Assembly (NCBI GenBank): GCA_946886975.1
Contig: CAMPJV010000120.1
Coordinates: forward strand, 1-7,614
Length of the DNA stretch: 7,614 bases
Direction: 5' to 3'
DNA from: an uncultured Taibaiella sp.
GTDB lineage: Bacteria > Bacteroidota > Bacteroidia > Chitinophagales > Chitinophagaceae
Under the pieces are notes generated by a model. It did not search any database and had not been told where the DNA came from. It saw only the letters and a list, made by a program, of their open reading frames with translations. Position 1 is the stretch's first letter, and every line of letters begins with the position of its first letter. Shown piece by piece: positions 6,165-7,614 of the stretch. The translations under genes and the position numbers were made by a program.

Positions 6165-6823
6165 CAGGCAAAACTCATTTCTATAACATCATCAGCTATC
6201 GTGAGGCGACCGGCTGTTTTTGCCTTGATTTCGTCAACAGAGACTCCGGGCGCACGCTCGATGCAGAGAAAGCCATTTTCAGTAACGTCAAAGACACCTA
6301 GATCAGATACTATTTTCTTAACACATTTCAGGCCCGTAATCGGAAGGCTGCACTTCGGCAGCAGCTTTGAATTCCCTGCCTTATCTGTATGCTGCATGGC
6401 CACGATGATGTTCTGTGCCGCAGCTACCAGGTCCATCGCCCCTCCCATACCTTTCACCATCTTGCCAGGTATCTTCCAGTTGGCAATGTCACCATTCTCT
6501 GCAACTTCCATCGCCCCCAGAACAGTGAGATCAACCTTTCCCGCACGTATCATACCGAAGCTCATCGCACTATCGAAAATGGCAGAACCGGGCAGCGTTG
6601 TTATAGTCTGCTTACCGGCGTTTATCAGGTCCGGATCTTCATCGCCCTCAAAAGGAAAGGGGCCCATGCCTAACAATCCATTCTCGCTTTGCAAAACAAC
6701 GTTTACGCCGTGAGGAATGTAATTAGCAACAAGTGTTGGAATACCGATACCGAGATTCACATAGTATCCGTCCTGGAGTTCCCTGGCTATGCGTTGCGCT
6801 ATTTGTTCTTTATTTAGAGGCAT
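6164..6823 (-). CDS. scoB: Succinyl-CoA:3-ketoacid CoA-transferase subunit B
   Basis: Subunit B of the cytoplasmic 3-oxoacid CoA-transferase. With ScoA it transfers CoA from succinyl-CoA to acetoacetate (or the reverse), linking ketone-body and butanoate metabolism to the TCA cycle. The 219-residue product has full family length. The loop QSENGLLGMGP at 45-55 carries the catalytic Glu (E47) that forms the covalent enzyme-CoA thioester. Other family landmarks are GIGIPTLVANYIP (25-37), GMIRAGKVDLTVLGAMEV and WKIPGKMVKGMGGAMDLV. ATG 6823 starts 46 bases after the scoA stop, and that spacer is mostly filled by a heptamer repeat. The TGA overlaps the csaA ATG. Related pairs acting on acetate (AtoDA) or 3-oxoadipate (PcaIJ) share the fold, so substrate choice is a family-level inference. 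Confidence 0.93.
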   Translation of the reverse strand: MPLNKEQIAQRIARELQDGYYVNLGIGIPTLVANYIPHGVNVVLQSENGLLGMGPFPFEGDEDPDLINAGKQTITTLPGSAIFDSAMSFGMIRAGKVDLTVLGAMEVAENGDIANWKIPGKMVKGMGGAMDLVAAAQNIIVAMQHTDKAGNSKLLPKCSLPITGLKCVKKIVSDLGVFDVTENGFLCIERAPGVSVDEIKAKTAGRLTIADDVIEMSFA

Positions 6824-6830
6824 TGCTTTA

Positions 6831-6860
6831 ATTATGAATTGTGAATTATGAATTGTGAAT
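6831..6860. repeat. Heptamer tandem repeat (ATTRTGA x4) in the scoA-scoB spacer
   Basis: Four uninterrupted 7-base units on the + strand alternate ATTATGA and ATTGTGA (6831-6837, 6838-6844, 6845-6851, 6852-6858), followed by AT. It can equally be read as two perfect copies of a 14-base unit. It fills about two thirds of the 46-base spacer between two cotranscribed subunit genes. Short tandem heptamers of this AT-rich kind are known from cyanobacterial intergenic regions (STRR sequences), and I recall similar ones in Bacteroidota. The effect on expression is unknown. Confidence 0.8.
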
Positions 6861-6869
6861 GCTGCCTGT

Positions 6870-7571
6870 TCATGCGCTGCGTTTTCTCACGGTCCGTTGC
6901 TCGATACGCTTTTCATAATTGGTGCCCTGAAAGATACGGTGGACGTAGATGCCAGGGGTGTGGATGAAATTCGGTTCAAGCTCACCTGGCTGCACCAGTT
7001 CCTCAACTTCTGCAATGGTTATTTTTCCTGCCATAGCCATCAGCGGGTTAAAATTCCTTGCTGTATCCTTGTACATCAGATTGCCCATCGTGTCGCCCTT
7101 CCAGGCCTTCACGATTGCGAAGTCTGAATCAAAGGCATGCTCGAGCAGGTAGTGCTTTCCGTTGAATTCTCTTGTTTCTTTACCATCAGCTACTTCCGTA
7201 CCTACGCCTGCAAGCAGGTAAACCGCGGGCATACCATAGCCTGTGGCCATACATCTTGTCGCCAGGGTTCCCTGGGGTACGAGCTCTACCTCCAGTTCCC
7301 CGCTTAATAGCTGCCGCTCGAACTCCGCATTTTCGCCAACATATGAGGCAATCATCTTTTTTACCTGCCTTTTCTGAAGCAAGCGGCCAATGCCGAAGTC
7401 GTCAACTCCTGCATTGTTGGAGATACAGGTCAGGTCCTTTATTCCCTTTCTGACGATGGCTTTGATGCAGTTTTCCGGAATACCGCAGAGGCCAAAACCT
7501 CCCAGCATCAGCACAGCTCCCGATTCTATATCCTTTATCGCTTCGTCAGCATTGGCTACTACTTTATTCAT
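6870..7571 (-). CDS. scoA: Succinyl-CoA:3-ketoacid CoA-transferase subunit A
   Basis: Subunit A of the two-subunit 3-oxoacid CoA-transferase, partner of the ScoB encoded next. The 233-residue product has the usual length. It starts MNKVVANADEAIKDI and carries the CoA-transferase family I glycine-rich signature LGGFGLCGIPE at 23-33. Further landmarks are ISNNAGVDDFGIG, KKMIASYVGEN, ELVPQGTLA, ATGYGMPAVYLLAGVGTEVADGKE, and a C-terminal TPGIYVHRIFQG. The catalytic Glu is on subunit B, as expected. ATG 7571 is the first gene-start signal after the right-edge spacer, with no Shine-Dalgarno. It appears to be the promoter-proximal gene of scoA-scoB-csaA-arsC, although an upstream gene beyond the window cannot be excluded. 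AtoD and PcaI are related alternatives; presence beside scoB and best motif agreement favour ScoA. Confidence 0.93.
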   Translation of the reverse strand: MNKVVANADEAIKDIESGAVLMLGGFGLCGIPENCIKAIVRKGIKDLTCISNNAGVDDFGIGRLLQKRQVKKMIASYVGENAEFERQLLSGELEVELVPQGTLATRCMATGYGMPAVYLLAGVGTEVADGKETREFNGKHYLLEHAFDSDFAIVKAWKGDTMGNLMYKDTARNFNPLMAMAGKITIAEVEELVQPGELEPNFIHTPGIYVHRIFQGTNYEKRIEQRTVRKRSA

Positions 7572-7588
7572 TTGCGGTAGATTTTAGG

Positions 7589-7596
7589 CGAAAATA
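7589..7596 (-). promoter_or_regulatory. Possible -7 box for the sco operon (incomplete at window edge)
   Basis: On the coding strand TATTTTCG (7596-7589) matches TAnnTTTG except at one base, 17 bases before the scoA ATG. The matching -33 element would fall at or beyond the right edge, so the call cannot be completed. The short implied leader also lowers confidence. Confidence 0.2.
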
Positions 7597-7614
7597 GGAA
7601 TGATTGGGCAATGG

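Noticed and set aside
6201..6713. 170-residue open frame on the + strand
   Set aside because: It lies wholly antisense to scoB, whose family match is strong; the translation has no recognisable motif.

Overview
The window looks like chromosomal housekeeping DNA from a Bacteroidota bacterium, perhaps of the Chitinophagia or Sphingobacteriia type (this is inference, with no marker gene present). The reasons are: genes with no Shine-Dalgarno sequence before the start codon; promoter-like boxes of the Bacteroidota form TAnnTTTG (one exact match with plausible leader spacing, at 5431-5438); and protein variants I associate with that phylum, such as the MutL C-terminus and the MoxR-like ATPase. Base composition is balanced by eye. 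No tRNA, rRNA, CRISPR array, insertion sequence or phage gene is visible.

Layout. Two genes lie on the + strand: the C-terminal half of the mismatch-repair protein MutL (cut by the left edge, ending at 1036), and a PaaE-like flavin/2Fe-2S oxidoreductase (1113-2201). Everything to the right is on the - strand and, read from the right edge, forms two blocks. The first is a tight operon, scoA (7571-6870), scoB (6823-6164), csaA (6164-5829), arsC-like (5832-5479): a succinyl-CoA:3-ketoacid CoA-transferase pair followed by a CsaA chaperone-like tRNA-binding-fold protein and an ArsC-family thiol protein. Its last three genes are joined by stop/start overlaps (TGATG and ATGA). The second block starts at the candidate promoter at 5431-5459: an exported protein of unknown function (5369-4308), a MoxR-like AAA+ ATPase (4208-2682), and the ribosome-rescue hydrolase ArfB (2601-2206). 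ArfB and the PaaE-like gene converge with only 4 bases between their stop codons.

How the genes work together. ScoAB move CoA between succinyl-CoA and acetoacetate and so link ketone-body or butanoate metabolism to the TCA cycle. CsaA and the ArsC-like protein have no obvious metabolic tie to that reaction but should be co-translated with it. The AAA+ protein belongs to a class usually paired with a von Willebrand A (VWA) protein; no VWA gene is next to it here. MutL and ArfB are quality-control functions, for DNA and for stalled ribosomes.

There are no gene-free stretches over 300 bases. The spacers hold a four-unit heptamer repeat (6831-6860), a perfect 14-base palindrome (1071-1084), small inverted repeats (2603-2625 and 5451-5463) and candidate promoters. 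I found no convincing novel system. The items most worth a second look are the degenerate endonuclease motif of MutL, the heptamer repeat inside the sco operon, the coupling of csaA and arsC to scoAB, and the AAA+ gene beside an unknown exported protein.
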